Below are positions 1-13,002 of a stretch of DNA of 64,000 nucleotides, one piece after another. Both the position numbers and the translations under genes were made by a program. Within the stretch, counting starts at the first letter, position 1; every line of letters begins with the position of its first letter. The notes under the pieces are model-generated. The model was given only the letters and a program-made list of their open reading frames with translations, was not told where the DNA came from and made no database searches. The stretch comes from Cryptomeria japonica (Eukaryota > Streptophyta > Pinopsida > Cupressales > Cupressaceae): NCBI RefSeq assembly GCF_030272615.1, contig NC_081409.1:911986340-912050339 (forward strand), read 5' to 3'.

Positions 1-86
1 TTTGCAAGGATATGGAAGGAAATGCATCAAAAGGTTGAGTCTAAGGCGAAGTCAAGTCAATTTCAAGGTAAATTAAGCCTAGAATA

Positions 87-1878
87 GGAATTTCACTCCT
101 GACCCTTCCAAAGGGTCTAGAGCGAATTCCTCCATAAGATATTCTACCTTGACCCAAACTAGGAGCTAACTCATTCCCAGGCATTATTGAAGGCAAAGCA
201 CTCGTTTGGATGAAGAAATGTGGGAGATGAAGTCAAGATTTGAGCCTAAGGGTGAATTTCGCTCTTGACCCTTCCAAAGGGTCGAGAGCGAAATTCTTGT
301 AGGACCCTATTTCTTCACAAAATCTTAAAGTAAATGCCAATTTGAGGAGCAAATTGACTTGGTGATGATAGGAGGAGGCCTGAGAAGTTATATCCAAAGC
401 AAGGAAAGGAGAAAGGAGGTGTGAAATGAGCTCAAAGAGGAATTTCGCTCCTAACCCTTCCAAAGGGTCCAGAGCGAAATTCCCATAACCTCTATGTTAC
501 TCCTTGTTATCGCCAAGTTTTTTGACTTCTAAGGCATGGTTTGAAAGACTTTGATGTGTTCTTGCCTTTGAAAGGTGGATTGAGGCGATGGAGTAGTGAA
601 AATCAACCCAAAATAGGAATTTCGCTCCTGACCCTTCCAAAGGGTCCAGAGCGAAATCCTCAACTTGACCCTCTATTTTGCCTAAGACATTGAAAAGACC
701 TTGTTTTGAGCTAAGTGGATGGCAAATTCACTTGATTGTGGTGAGGAGAGATAGGTTTGATCAAGTTTGAAGGTGATTGAAGGTGAATTGAATGGAAGAA
801 GTGTGAAATCAACCTAGAACAAGAATTTCGCTCCTGACCCTTCCAAAGGGTCCAGAGCAAAATTCTCCATAGACATCATTTTCTTCCTTGTTTAGACCAA
901 AATCCTTGTTCCTTGGACATAGTAGGGGTAAATTGACATGTTTTTGCCTTTTGAAGTGATTGAAAGCAAAGGAGATGAAGGATTTTGTCCAAGATCTTGA
1001 ATTTCCCTCCTGACCCTTCCAAAGACTCAAGAACGAAATTCTTGAAAGCACCTATTTTCTCCTTGTGTGAGGTCAAAACCTTGGTTCTTATGGCCTAGAT
1101 GGAAGTAGAGTGATGTATATTTGCCTTGCAATGAAGATTGGAGTTGAAGAAATGAAGAATCAAACCTAAATCTTGAATTTTGCTCTTGACCCTTCCAAAG
1201 GGTCTAGAAGGAAATTCTCAAAATCATTTGAATAACTTGTGATCACTAAAAGTGAAGATTTGGAGCTAAAATCTTGAATTTCGCTCCTAACCCTTCCAAA
1301 GGGTCTAGAGTGAAATTCTAAATTGGTCCCATCCCTGGCCATGGTTTTGAGTGAATTTCTCCTTTCAGGCCTTCTTGAGGGTCAAACTAGTACTACCTTC
1401 ATGAGAGAGGGATCCAAAGGTGAGAGTCGTAAAATGAAGTAAGAAAGATAGAGCTAAGTGAAGGAAAGCAAGCAAAGTATAAATTTCGCTCCTGATCCTT
1501 CCAAAGGGTCCAGAGCAAAATTCTCAAAATCCTCTAATTTGCTCATGATGGAGGCTAAGATATGGTTTCCTAGGCCTTGATGGAGAGAAGACTAATATAT
1601 TTTTGCCTTGAGATGCAATTTGGAACAAGGAAGTGGTATATTGATGTCTTAATGATGAAAATCGCTCTTGACCCTTCCAAAGGGTCCAGGACGAAATCCT
1701 TTGAAATCCCTATTTTTCACCTTGTTTGAGCTAGGTAAAAGGCAAGTCGCAAGGTCATGATGGCAAGAGCATTGAAAGGTTATAGATCAAGATTATGAAA
1801 TAATGGAAAGGTGAAGTAAATGAAGTAAAATGGTAAAAATCGCTCCTGACCCTTCCAAAGGGTCCAGAGCGAAATTTC
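87..1878 (+). repeat. Hairpin-motif array of unit A (11 copies)
   Basis: Eleven copies of a motif of about 42 bp lie at about 87, 254, 439, 617, 823, 999, 1176, 1276, 1481, 1659 and 1837, with a degenerate twelfth near 2038. Each is an inverted repeat: outer arms AATTTCGCTC and GAGCGAAATT, inner arms ACCCTT and AAGGGT around a 3-base loop. Most spacings are 167-206 bp, clustering near 178; one is 100. Spacers between copies are not obviously repeated. Function is unknown. Confidence 0.9.
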
Positions 1879-2239
1879 TTGAAGAGAGGTGTTTTGCTAG
1901 TTGAAATGTCCAATCAAGCCTCCTTGAGGATGGTTTAAGCCTTTCTCGCATCATGAACATTCTAAGGAGCATGAAGACTAAGTATGCCTTCATCAAATCT
2001 TGAACAAAGTTCAACATCTCCTAGGTTTGCCTATGTCTTTTCAAAGGATTCACAAGCAAAATTCTTCAAGACACATTATTCCTCTCTTAAATCACTCATC
2101 AAACCTCATTTTTTAATAAATAATGCAAATTCACCTTGATTAAACACTTGTCAAATTGGCTAAGTTGACCTATGAGCTTTAAAATAAAATAAAAATTTCA
2201 CTCTTTGGCGCCCAAGTATTTTTTTTAAGCTTTATTAGT

Positions 2240-2332
2240 AAGTCGGCCAGCTTGGAGAGCATTTTAAAAAAAAAAAATTAATTTATTTAAGAGGTCGGCC
2301 TCTTGGGAAAAGGGTGAAAGCGCCCTATAAAG
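2240..2332 (+). promoter_or_regulatory. Putative promoter P1 of the unit A gene
   Basis: Two copies of an AGTCGGCC/AGGTCGGCC box (2241 and 2292) precede GCGCCCTATAAAGG, with the TATA core at 2326-2332. Units B, C and K have the same arrangement at the same place, between hairpin array and gene. Promoter function is inferred from this conservation and the distance to the leader. Confidence 0.6.
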
Positions 2333-2604
2333 GAAAGTGGATTTTACAATCTTTAATCATTCATTCATTCATTCTTCCTAAGGCGAATTCAAGGAGCAGA
2401 CTTGGAGAAGCGAATTGCAGCAGGTATAGGCGAATTTCTAATTTAGGAAGGCTGGTCAAGGTCTGAGTCAGCAAGGGCGAACCTGAGGTGCAGACCTGAA
2501 GCTTTTTGAACTCCTTTGAACATCACTTGGAAAGAAGGCGAATCCAGCAGCAATCTCCCTTTTTACCCATCTTTTCAGGTTGATAAATAGAAATCAAGGA
2601 TAAG

Positions 2605-2834
2605 GTATGTACAATCTGATTTTTGAAGGTGTATTGAAGATCTGATTCAAATTTTTATATCAATCTTTTGAGGTTAATAATCTGGTTTGATTCATAGGTG
2701 ATATCAATTTGAAAATTCATAATTTTAAGGGTTTACCATTTTATTTTCAAATTAAAGCTCAATTGTTTCTTTAAAAAATCTCAAGTCACCTATCTAGGGT
2801 ACTATACCTAAACCTAACTTAAGCCTTTTTGTAG
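2605..2834 (+). other. Predicted intron in the 5' leader of the unit A gene
   Basis: A GTATGT donor at 2605 and a pyrimidine-rich acceptor ending TTTTTGTAG at 2834 lie just before the start codon at 2842. Unit B has the same layout (GTATG at 19556, TGTGTAG ending 19793), and K ends its leader with TTGTGTAG just before its ATG. The leader exon upstream (about 2380-2604) repeats GGCGAAT-type words. Confidence 0.6.
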
Positions 2835-2841
2835 GTAGCAA

Positions 2842-5800
2842 ATGGTGGCCCCCAAGGCAAGTGGATCCACTACCCGGCAAGATCTCATTAAAGAAGATCA
2901 AAAGAGTGACGACTTGGAGACAAGGATCGTATCCAAATGGAGCAGTATTGGAGACACCAACTTAGGAAACTTCAATGTGAAGAAGTTTCGAGAAGCACCC
3001 TACATTGGTAAGCCATCACCCATAGCCAAGAAGATAATCGAGAGTGGCATCATCAAGGCCGCAGGCTTCCCTCCCGTAGTCAGATGTCATGAGATAATGA
3101 TCGAATGTGCCAGGCACCATGATTCACATTCAAGGACAATCGTAGCCAAGGATGGAACTATTCTCGCCTATCTTTCAGAAGAAGCTATAAGTGAAGCTTT
3201 TCATCTTCCGGAACTGAGAGATATGATCTACAAGAGCTTAGAAGGAGCTAAGTCTATCTACGAAGATGACTTTGATACCTGTCTGAACTTCAACAATAAG
3301 AATTGGTTACTCAAGAGTAGGCCTCGCTTGAATAAGATACCCAATACGCCTCACATAATTGATTTCCAAGAGGAATTCAGAGACCTGATAACCATGCTCA
3401 ATCGGATTATAGGTGCCTCTCAAGCCTTCTTTTTCGACAAGTGGATGTTCTTCTTTATATAGGTGATCGTTCAAGAAAAAGGAATGTTCAATTGGGCCAG
3501 AATTATTAGCACAACCTAGATGTGCAGTTGAGGAGGCTAGTCCCTACTAAGTCATTCTGCATGAGTTCATATGTTATATATTCTTTAGTCAGATGTTTTG
3601 AGTATGCAGGGCTACCACATAGAGGAGTTGTTGGGAGAGGGTTAGGAGAGATAAGAGTATGTGATTCTTATGCTCAATCGCATCGTCCGCCTAAGAATTA
3701 CTACAAGCTAGTCAATGACACTTGCACAATGTATATCACTAGGACGTTACAAGGAGGGATTCACCATCGACTGTCTCCAGAAGCACATGAGCTCATGAAG
3801 AAACATGGTGCATGGTTCATTCAATTTCCTAAATTCACCTACATCAGGGTCCATGGATGTCCTTCACCTCCTTATATGTTGCCAAGATATCCTACAGATA
3901 GAATAATATTACTTGAAGTGACTAGACAGTTGGCAGCTTGTGCTAAAGCATCAAGACATAAGCATGGGAATGGTATCCCCATACCTATTTCATTGGGAAA
4001 TTCAATTGAAGTGTGTCCTAATTCTCAAGCAACCAAAGATGTAGAAAAGGAACTATCTCTGTATTCATTCACATCCTTTGCCTCGAGAGAGAATTTTGAT
4101 CCTAATGGTCATATGGAAGAGATAGTTGGAAAGAAGTATAGGCATGTGTTTCAAGTAGAGGACTTCTGGATGAAAGTTCAGGATGATGTGGAGGTAAAAA
4201 GGAAGTTGCACTCTAGATTACCTTTGGATCTTATCAGGAAATGTAAAGTTTATAGAGTAGCTGATCAAGCACAAGACAATGGTAGATATCTCCAATCCTC
4301 CTATGAGAAGGAAGACAAGGAAGTGAAGATAGATTGGGATGAGCAAGAAGTTGCAGACTTAAGAGCATTGATGGACCCAGTTTTGAGTTGTACTTGCAGA
4401 TGGGTAGATGTCCAACATCAAAAATTGAAGGAACAAAATATTGATGGAAATGTTGTCATTGATGTCAAAGATGTAAGAAGACAATAAGTACTGTCAAAGG
4501 TGATGATTAAAGAATTGGATAGCTGTGATTTATATAATTGGATAGCTGTGAGTTATATGAAGAATACATATGGAAGGCATCTCCATGATCAGATTAGTGA
4601 CCAGTATTGAAGATGAACTCCATATACAAGATGTAGGTATACAATGATCAGAGCATAGTGACTGAGAATATATACTGTATATTTTGATATATAATACTGT
4701 ACATACTACATACACAGCAAGACATGACTACAACAACAAATGGCTTCAGAGTACATATATGTTTATCTACAGCAGCATATAGAGACTCAGTAGACACAGA
4801 ATACATATATACAGTGTGTGTATATAAACACAGTAATATATAAATAGATGACAGCATATATATGACAACATATACAGGTCACAGCATAAAGAAGACCCAG
4901 ATATATAGATATATATGCATATACATAGCCCATATGACAGAGTATTTGGTTGCAGCCTTGATATCAGCAAGACTCAGATATCTATATTTCTGAGTATAGA
5001 TTCAGTATATATTTCTGAGTATTGATTAAGATATACATTTCTGAGTATATATTTTTGAGAGCATGATTCTGAACATAGATTTAGATTACTTCAACGGCAT
5101 TCTACAACACTTGTTGAAGACTCGGTTAAGTTGAATATATAAATTTGAATGCTGTTCGAACTAAAGACAATCCCGTGCCAATATGCCCAGCAAAAAGTTG
5201 AAGAGGAAAGTAAAATATGAACAGCGTTTTTATATATTAAAGAACTTCACAGTAAAGAGGGTTATCATTTTGATATGCTGGCTGATTCATTAAAGGATAT
5301 GTGCGATTAAATTATAGAATAAAAAATAATATACAGCAATGATCTCATAAAATCGAAATGCTTTAGGAAGTGCAAACTTATTAAAGAGCTACGATTTCAT
5401 TGGCTAAGTAATAACTAACAAAAGGTGTGGGCTCACTAAGTCAATGATTTGGAGTAAATGTGGGACCCAGTAAAATATGAGTGGGACCCAGTCAACAATT
5501 TATTTTAAAGAGGTGGTTCTTATTTAATATGAATTGTGATTCATATAAAGTGGTTATATAAGACAAAATCTATTTTGTCTTATTCAAAAGACATGTCAGC
5601 AAGGAGACCCGATACATGAAGAGGTGAGTTTTTGTGGCAATAATAAAGTGCTACCGTGTATCTATGATCAGTAACCAATACGTATGACAAATGCAAGTCA
5701 AAAGACATGATTAAGTGAAAAGGCACGATCCATGAAAGTAATAACTAATGAAACATAAGTGGTGTGACGGAGGAGTACGGACTTTACTAGATTACATAGC

Positions 5801-8741
5801 ATATGCTAATCGGTAAAAATATAACCGGTAGCTACAACCCATGATAATTACAAATAGTTGTTAACCAATATTAATATAACATAACTATTCATCGGTTAAG
5901 GAAAGGGCATGATTACTAATCATAACCATTGGATACGAAAGGATGCAACCCTCCAGAAAGTTACGTGAGAAGTATATAAAGGAATTAAAATCATTTTGTG
6001 TAGTGTGTGTGAGACGTGAGTATAATGTTGAAAGTATAATTCTGAAATAATTTTCAGATTAAGTGTGTGTGAAAAAATGATGTGTTGAGTGAGAGTAATG
6101 TGTTGAGTGTGAAGAATAAAATAAAAGAATATATTTTGGATGAGTGCGTGGAAGTTTTGAAGATGTATACAGCAGAATAAGAAATTAAGATAAAGCAGAT
6201 GTAAAGAGTATAAATACAGACATAAAGGAAATTTATTCAGATATACAAAAGGAACATGAACAGGCTGAAGAAGAATATATAGATCATTCCAGATTTGTGA
6301 GAGCTTTATATGGGCAGACTTGTGATAGTTTTATGGCAGAGTTATAGAAAAGATTATGTACGGATTGAAGATATTATAGAAGATTATTGAATGCAAATTT
6401 CTGTAGATTTGTGTAGACAGATTCAGAAGATATTTACAGCAGATTTATGAAGGATTGTGTGTGCAGATTCATAAAGGATTTTTGAGTAAGTGTGATTAGT
6501 TTATCAGAATATTAGGAGGAGATTATAGCAGATTTGTGAAGCAAATTCAAGCAGATTTATGAAGCAGACTTAGAGCAGATTATAGATAGATGTATGCTCA
6601 CTTAATGGAGATTATAGACAGATTTGTGAAAAGTTTATAAACTGATTTGTATCACAAATTGATAAGGTAAGTGTGGCCAGGTTTATATGACTGGTTAGTA
6701 ATGTTCATCATAGCAGTTTGGAGAAAGGAATTAAGTGTACATCATTAGTTGAGATAGCAACATTGTCAAGATGGAAATTTAGATTTATATGAAGTGGGTT
6801 GCTGCTCACTAATTCTAGATTGGGGAGTTGGTGCTTCTAGTGGGTTGGTGCTCAAAAATTCAGAAGTGGGAGTTGGTGCTTCCAGTGGGTTGGTGCCTAC
6901 AAATATTGTAAAAGAAGAAATATATAAAAGCATTGATTTACCGTGGTTTTCTCCCGTAAGGGTTTCCACGTATATATCTTGTGTTCTATTTGTGTTCATA
7001 ATAGTTATATTACATGTGAATGTTGACCAGCAATGAATATGCTTATAAGATAAGTTATATACATGTAATTGAAGTTGAAAAAGTTTAAGTTGGTGAAATT
7101 TGTTGTTATACTGATTCACCCCCCCTCTCAGTATAACCATGTGCTCTTCAAATATAGCCATGACATTCAGCCTAGAAGCAAGAACTAAAGAAGGAGAAGC
7201 AAGTGTAAGTGAGAATACTTCTCATTCCAAGGGGTCAAAGAGAAAGGAGGGACCTGAAAAGAGAGAACCATCCAAGAAGAAACAAAAGGTGAATCCTGAT
7301 CGTCCATCAAGTACTACTTCTAGACATGAAAAGGAGATAGGTCAAGGAGAGGATCAAAGAGAGGTGTATGAAGTAGATGAGTCTATAGAATCCATAGTGC
7401 AGAATGATAAACAAGGCAAAGGACAAACACCTCAGCACTCATCAAGTCAGTCTCTTCCTCTCCAAGTTGGTGCTAATGAGCAACAAGAAGAAAAGAATGA
7501 TGATGAAGCAACATCTCCTTTTAGAGCCGAGAGACCTTTGCTTGAGGAAATACAGGTAAGGGAGAGAAAATCTTCCATTCCAGATTGGCTAAAAGAAAGA
7601 CTTACGAGGGTAGTTGTGGTTGAAGATAAAGAGCAAGTATTTGATTTGGAAAGTCTTCTAGGAAACTCTCAAGAAGAGATCGAAAGGAGAAAGGCTACAA
7701 AGATGTCAAAGGTAATTAGAGATGATGCAGGATCCAGGAAGATACAGGTAGCTACACCAGTAGTGGACAAGTACGAGGATGAGATTATGGCAGAAGAATA
7801 TGATTTAGAGACCTCCGAGCAAGCCATGGAAGAAGCGATTGATTCATTGAGAGCAGTTAATGATAAACTAAAGGAAGAAATGGAAAAGAATAAAAGGTTG
7901 GAAAAAGAGGTTAACACTTGGAGGAATTATTTTAGCCACCTTAATCAACCGTTAAGGCGACAAGATCTAATAGTCTCACCCTTGCAGGCACTCCCTCCCG
8001 AGTCAATAAATGAGGCAGAAAAGATGAAGAACTTAGCCCAACTCATGAGTACATGGATTGATGGATCCTACAAGGTAGCCATAGAATTTGTAGCAAGAAT
8101 GACGAAGACAGTCCACAGAGCTATCCAAGTCCTTGAGATCATTCATAATCTAGTGGTGGTTGTGGATGCGTTCACTCACACTAGGGATATTGTCATCCCT
8201 GTATTACAGGTGGTAAGGACATCAAGACAGGTTTTAGCACAAGAGAAGATAATTAATGGAGGAACCTATAATCTTCTACAATGGTCAACTTTACTCCAAA
8301 TGAAGGAAGTTCTATTCGAGGACATCAATAGTAGATGCAACCGAGTGGAGGATACTATCCATCCTATTCAGGATAAGGTGTTTGATGTATTATGTACAAT
8401 CCTTGACAAAAGGATAGAGATCAAAATAGATGTGGATGTCCAAGAATTGGAAGATAGGATCAAGGTCATTTTTTGCAAAGAGGAGAACATGATCACAGAA
8501 AAAGCAACGAGATCAGATGTATGCTACTATGTTCCTGATCGAGAAAGCAAAAGAACTAGAGCACGGGTGGGAGATGACCCTTCTTGCAGCCTTTGATCAG
8601 GTCCTTCACTTGGAAGAGCGAATGAAAAACCTGCATGAGATTCCCATTGCAGAGATCAAAGGGATTACGTCCAGATTCATTGAATATGCCAGAAAAGAAC
8701 ATGGAAAAGGGAACAAAATTCTAGATGAAAAGTTGTTATGA
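2842..8741 (+). pseudogene. Long U3-resident ORF of unit A, broken copy
   Basis: Function is unknown; the gene belongs to the same family as those in units D, I and K. The start is the first ATG after the predicted leader intron. Pieces read 2842-3462, 3522-4487, 7139-8596 and 8517-8741. Shared landmarks include AAGFPP, WMFFFI, GAWFIQFPKFTYIRVHG, LPRYPTDR and a lysine-rich linker (GSKRKE, PSKKKQ). A helical, charged C-terminus follows. Breaks: a TAG at about 3460 where K has a glutamine codon; a 1-base frameshift near 3507; a copia-type LTR inserted at 4442-7150 with duplication AATAT; and a frameshift near 8505. Removing the LTR restores the local reading frame through the insertion point. 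The closest relative by eye is K. No transposase, protease or polymerase motif is visible. Confidence 0.75.
4442..7150 (+). mobile_element. Copia-type solo LTR inserted in the unit A gene
   Basis: It begins TGATGGAAATGTTGTC and ends CTCTTCA, flanked by the 5-bp duplication AATAT (4437-4441 and 7151-7155). Near its 3' end are hallmarks familiar from Ty1/copia LTRs: a GTGGTTTTCTCCC stretch answered by GGGTTTCCACGT at about 6942-6972, and a run of C followed by CTCTCAG at about 7120-7133. The interior is AT-rich, with ATATAC-rich low-complexity sequence (about 4640-5060) and irregular GCAGATTTGTGAAG-type repeats (about 6350-6600). No pol coding was seen, so a solo LTR is the simplest reading; 2.7 kb is long for the type. 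Confidence 0.8.
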
Positions 8742-8850
8742 AATGATGTGGCAATTCAATTCCTATTGGACTATGTTTTTTCGTTATTTGTGCTAATTTC
8801 TATTGGCTATGGTGTGATAATACTTATCTAAATAGGGTCATTTTTGTAAC

Positions 8851-8940
8851 AAACCCTAATTAGGGTTTAGGTGTCAAAATCTCAGCCTTTGATCTTCTTT
8901 AGATCCAGGCCGTTCATTGTATTTGAGAGTGCTATATAAG
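8851..8940 (+). promoter_or_regulatory. Inverted telo-box and TATA (P2) of unit A
   Basis: The perfect palindrome AAACCCTAATTAGGGTTT (8851-8868) is two telo-box words head to head. TATATAAG follows at 8933. The same pair recurs in B, C and K, and in reduced form in D. P2 is probably the LTR promoter that would drive the retroelement transcript. Confidence 0.65.
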
Positions 8941-9788
8941 CCCTCACTCAATTCATTTTTTAGAGTTAGAGAAAAGAGAAGAAGAATAAGATTGTTAGCA
9001 ATAGAGATAAAAGTAGTGAAGAGAAAAAGTTGAACAATTGTTGTTATATTTTTTCTATGAGATCAATGAAATATTGAAGTTATGTGGTGTTTTATTGCAA
9101 TCTTTGTGGCTTTTTACATGGTTGTTTATCTTCTTGAATCACTCTCAGTGGAGATAGTACTTAGATTTTAGAATTAGATCGAGTGACAAATGTTGTATTT
9201 GATCCTTTGGTAAAACTCATAGTCCAAACCACTAGCCCCTTATTGATTGTAAACGTGCCTTGTGTGGTCAACTGGAGATATTGAAATAGTTTAAGAGTTC
9301 AATCATTATTTGGGATATTGGTATGTATCTTATTGATAGTATCTATTTTCATTAATGATTCGAAAATCATTAAATTCCCTTAGAAGATCGCACCTCTTTG
9401 GCAATACTGAGATTGGTAGAGTTTCACCAAGGTCACTCTCCATTTAGTCATTCTTAGGCCTAGTTTAACATAGCCCTCTCGAATCCCCTATCTTTTGCCT
9501 TTTTTTGAAACATCAATTAATATTAGGAAAATCCAGTTTCCTCATTGAAAAGCAATTGCAGGAACTAGCTTTCTTAGAAAGTACGTAAAGCCCCTTGATA
9601 AAACAGCAAACATAACGACCACTGGTGCTTATCCACAAGTAGAGAACCTACATATCAGAAACTTGGAGCTGCTCCGATTGATCCTTCTGCGAAATCTTCA
9701 GCATTCGGGGAAGCTTTATTCAAGAGAGGATAAGATACCTTTAGGTATTTTATTCTGTGTTTGGTCATGTACAAAAGACACATCAATA

Positions 9789-10277
9789 CGTCCCTAACTC
9801 GATAATGGCAAGATTATGGGTTTTCATCCTTAAAACTCTTAATTTATCTTGAAGGGGTTTTGTCCTCTTGGGTTGTAGTTCATTGGTAGACAATAATAAT
9901 ATTTATTCCCTGAATTTATGAGCTTCTCAATGAAATGATTCACACTTTATATCCATTGGCCATTAATTGAAGTAGTCACCACCATTCATCGCTTTTGAGA
10001 ATAATAATTATTGTTTTATTAAAGTAATGTGCAAGTTCTATTTTCTATTTTTGGCTGTAGTTGTTTATTTACAAGTCACTTCGTATTTTCCAAGTAGATT
10101 GATTTCTCCACAAGGAAATGATCTCCCTCTATATCTTATATTTGAGGGAGTCACAACCTTTCACCTTGGAAGGAGTCACAACCCTCCTATCCAATTGCTG
10201 CCCATGATAACTTTTAATTTAATTTTAATTAAACTCTTTTGCGATCTAAATTGCTAGCATCTCTCTATTAACTTTGG
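9789..10277. other. Unassigned AT-rich stretch
   Basis: Sequence between unit A and LTR G. No convincing coding or repeat structure is visible. It may be part of an older element into which A and G inserted. Confidence 0.5.
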
Positions 10278-10571
10278 CACCATGTAATATCCCTTATATT
10301 TTGAGTATTTCCATTCTATTTAAAGAGGATCTAAACTATTTGTTCATTTATATTACTATTAACCATTATTCACAATAATTACTAGATAAATATTAATTAC
10401 AATTATAATTACAATCAATAAAAACTTGCTGTTAAATAATATTCATAATAATTATTAAATAATATTGATAAGTTTCATGTTGACTGATGCTTGTTTTAAT
10501 CTACAAGGACTACGGTCAAAGGACATACTATTATACACATCTCTTGTGGAAGGACAAACCCGTTGAGACAC

Positions 10572-12346
10572 TGTAATGTCCCCATTTTGCGAGCATCAGA
10601 GTTTGTAAGAATTAGCCTATCATTTGACCCTCGTAGGCTAATAATTATTGATAGAGGGCCTCGTGTGGCAGTTACTTGGTGATTAGAGACATTTCTCTTC
10701 AGCTGGATTCAGGTTTTGGCCTTTGCACAGGTTTTTTGACTCAAATTGGCACACTTACTATTTATAGTAAGTTACTATTTTGGGAGAGTCAGGGTTCCTA
10801 TTAATAGAAAGACACCTGAGAAGAGCTTATTGGCAGTGTCGACCTTGATTGGGCCTTTGCAGCTATTTCTAGACTCAGTTCCACATACTTACTATTTATA
10901 GTAAGTCACTATTCAGGGTTTCTATTTTTAGACAGGCATCCAATCACATGGAGAACAGGGAGAGTCGACTCTTGACTCAGACGGCTTAGCAATTAGACAA
11001 GTACATCAAGAGATATTAAAGTTTAAGTGACTTAAGTGATTTATTTAATATTTTAATATTATTATAAAGTTCTAAAGTAACTTTATAATAATAAAGTCAC
11101 TTTAATATAATAAAGTGCGTTAAGTGAATAATTTAATGTGGGAATAAATCTTTTATCCCACATTGGCCAGGAAAGTGTTTGAGCTCTCTTAAGGAAAGAA
11201 TAAAAGGAAAGGCAAGAGTTCATTCTCGGCATCCAGTTGATGAATAGTATTTTGATTGATTTTTATTGTGGAGCCTAGGGCTTTCGCAATTTTCTTCTTT
11301 GATCATAGGAAACGAAAACTTCCTATTGATAGCAATTTTGAAGGTGTGAAATAACATCTGAATTATTGCAGTTGTGGGAAAGAATACTTCAGTTCTTTCA
11401 TTTGTGCAAATTGGTGAAGTTTTCTACAAGGGTTTGAAGTTTATTGTTGAAGAACATTTATAGTTGGTTGTGAATCATCCTTCTTTGGCACATGGAGTTA
11501 TATCATTCTTGTTGGGAGAGATTATCAACAAGTTATTCAAGGTTTTAAGAGCAGATTGCAAGTTATTTCATCCACTGCTACAGTGCCGTGAACAGTGCGC
11601 ATGAACAGTAACTCGTGAATAGTGAAATGCTACAGTGATACGTGAATAGTAAAATCGCTACAGTATATTGCATCTTAGTTGAGTCTACTCAAGGGTTCTT
11701 CAAGGGTTTTAATTGCTGCTCATTTCCAGATTAGTTGCTGCTGTCATGACATTGGAATTTGGGCAGAATTTATAATTGTTGGAGGCCGTACTATAGCAGC
11801 AGCAGCCACACATGTTGCTTCACAATTTACATGGTATTTGAGTTGCTACATTACCCACAACGTAGGCGCTTCATTGGATCAGGTTCTCTTGCATTTAACT
11901 TCAATATTTAATAGACATTCGAAGTTGGTTGTATGCTGCCATTGTACTCAGACCTGGGTATTTTGTTTCATATCATATTCAGCTGTCAGCCAAGAGTCTT
12001 GGCCCTTTCATATCTGTGGTAATTGGGACATCAATAAAAAGGAGTTGCATATGATATATTTGTAGTATTTATTTCAGTTTGCAAGATAACTGTTTGTCTT
12101 AATGTCCCTAGCTGAAAGTCAACATTTCATAATAGGAATTGCATGGCAAATGTTCGATAAAATGCTTATGGCTGTAGCTCTCATTTCCATACTCTAGTTT
12201 GCAGCATATGTTATTTGCACTTTCTTTATTCCTTGGTGAAACATCATTGAAAACTCAAGCAAAACCCAAACACTAAAAACATTGAAAAATCAAACAAAGG
12301 CAGAAAATTGTGGTTGGTTAGAGTCCACCAGGTGTGGGTTCTTACA
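10572..12346 (+). mobile_element. LTR F, TGTAATGTCCCC-type solo LTR
   Basis: Bounded by TGTAATGTCCCC and GGGTTCTTACA with the 5-bp duplication GACAC (10567-10571, 12347-12351). It shares with LTR E the start, the end, a block around TCCCACATTGGCCAGGAAAG (about 11156) and a run of CTACAGT/GAACAGTA words (about 11578-11665). No coding potential was recognised; the 128-codon open frame at 11679-12065 has no known motif. Confidence 0.85.
11578..11665 (+). repeat. CTACAGT / GAACAGTA short-word cluster in LTR F
   Basis: GCTACAGT, GAACAGT and GAATAGT words alternate irregularly here. The homologous place in LTR E (26928-27028) has a longer, GC-richer version with CCGTACGG. Probably a fast-evolving part of the LTR. 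Confidence 0.65.
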
Positions 12347-13002
12347 GACACTTTAAAAGGATCGGGTTTCCCCAGCCAGGACACGGGAAAGTAAGACAAG
12401 GAGAATATGGAAGGAAAGGTAGGGAGGAAATAAGGCAAGACCAAAATAGATTGTCAGCAATCACAAGCAAATCCTTACGGGTATGGATATAAGGATATAG
12501 GATTGCTAACATTGTATAATGTTGTTAGTACAATTTAGTATTGTGACTAATACAACTTAATATGGTTAATACAATTCAGTATTGTTAATATAATTAATAC
12601 AATTAATACTAATAATACAATTTAATATTTATATTGTTAATATAATGAATATAATTACTACAACAGTCATTAACAATCATTCGTAAGTTCATATCAGACA
12701 AGATTATAAATTAAATCTGATTCAATAATGTTACTGATAGGGAATAAGATAATATGAAATTAACATTACTAATATGACAAAAAGTGTTTAATACGAGTCA
12801 GAATTACTAAAATATAATAGTGCTAATATCATTATGGAATATTATACTATCAATATTGCTGATGTTACAGCATAAATGATAAGATAATATTAATCTGTCA
12901 GTAAGAGATCTGATCAAAATTCAGTCCAGGTGACTCAGTAGAAGAGTTCTCATTGGATCAGTAGGTGTTCACACTCACTGGCAATTGGGAATCAATTCAG
13001 AA

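Larger units (their letters stand above)
1..9788 (+). mobile_element. LTR-like unit A (5' end outside window)
   Basis: This is the 3' part of a long LTR-like unit that begins before the window. It contains the hairpin array (87-1878), paired TCGGCC boxes and a TATA box (2240-2332), a leader intron, a long broken gene (2842-8741), an inverted telo-box with a second TATA box (8851-8940), and a 3' end reading ACACATCAATA at 9778-9788. The same end is seen in unit D. The segment 9256-9750 matches 20720-21200 of unit B, including the phrase TGTGGTCAACTGGA and the stretch on an ACGACCACTGG core. A target duplication cannot be tested because the left end is missing. Assignment to the family is firm from shared order and shared ends. 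Confidence 0.8.

Noticed and set aside
809-2017. Several 60-80 codon minus-strand ORFs across the unit A array
   Set aside because: They repeat FALDPLEGS-type strings because they read through the array motif; they are shadows of the repeat.
4530-4970. Tyrosine/isoleucine-rich minus-strand ORFs
   Set aside because: They are translations of ATATAC low-complexity DNA inside the copia-type LTR.
8851-8868. Interstitial telomere repeat
   Set aside because: Only two telomere-like words, head to head, at a fixed distance from a TATA box in several units. This is a promoter-type telo-box, not a telomere tract.
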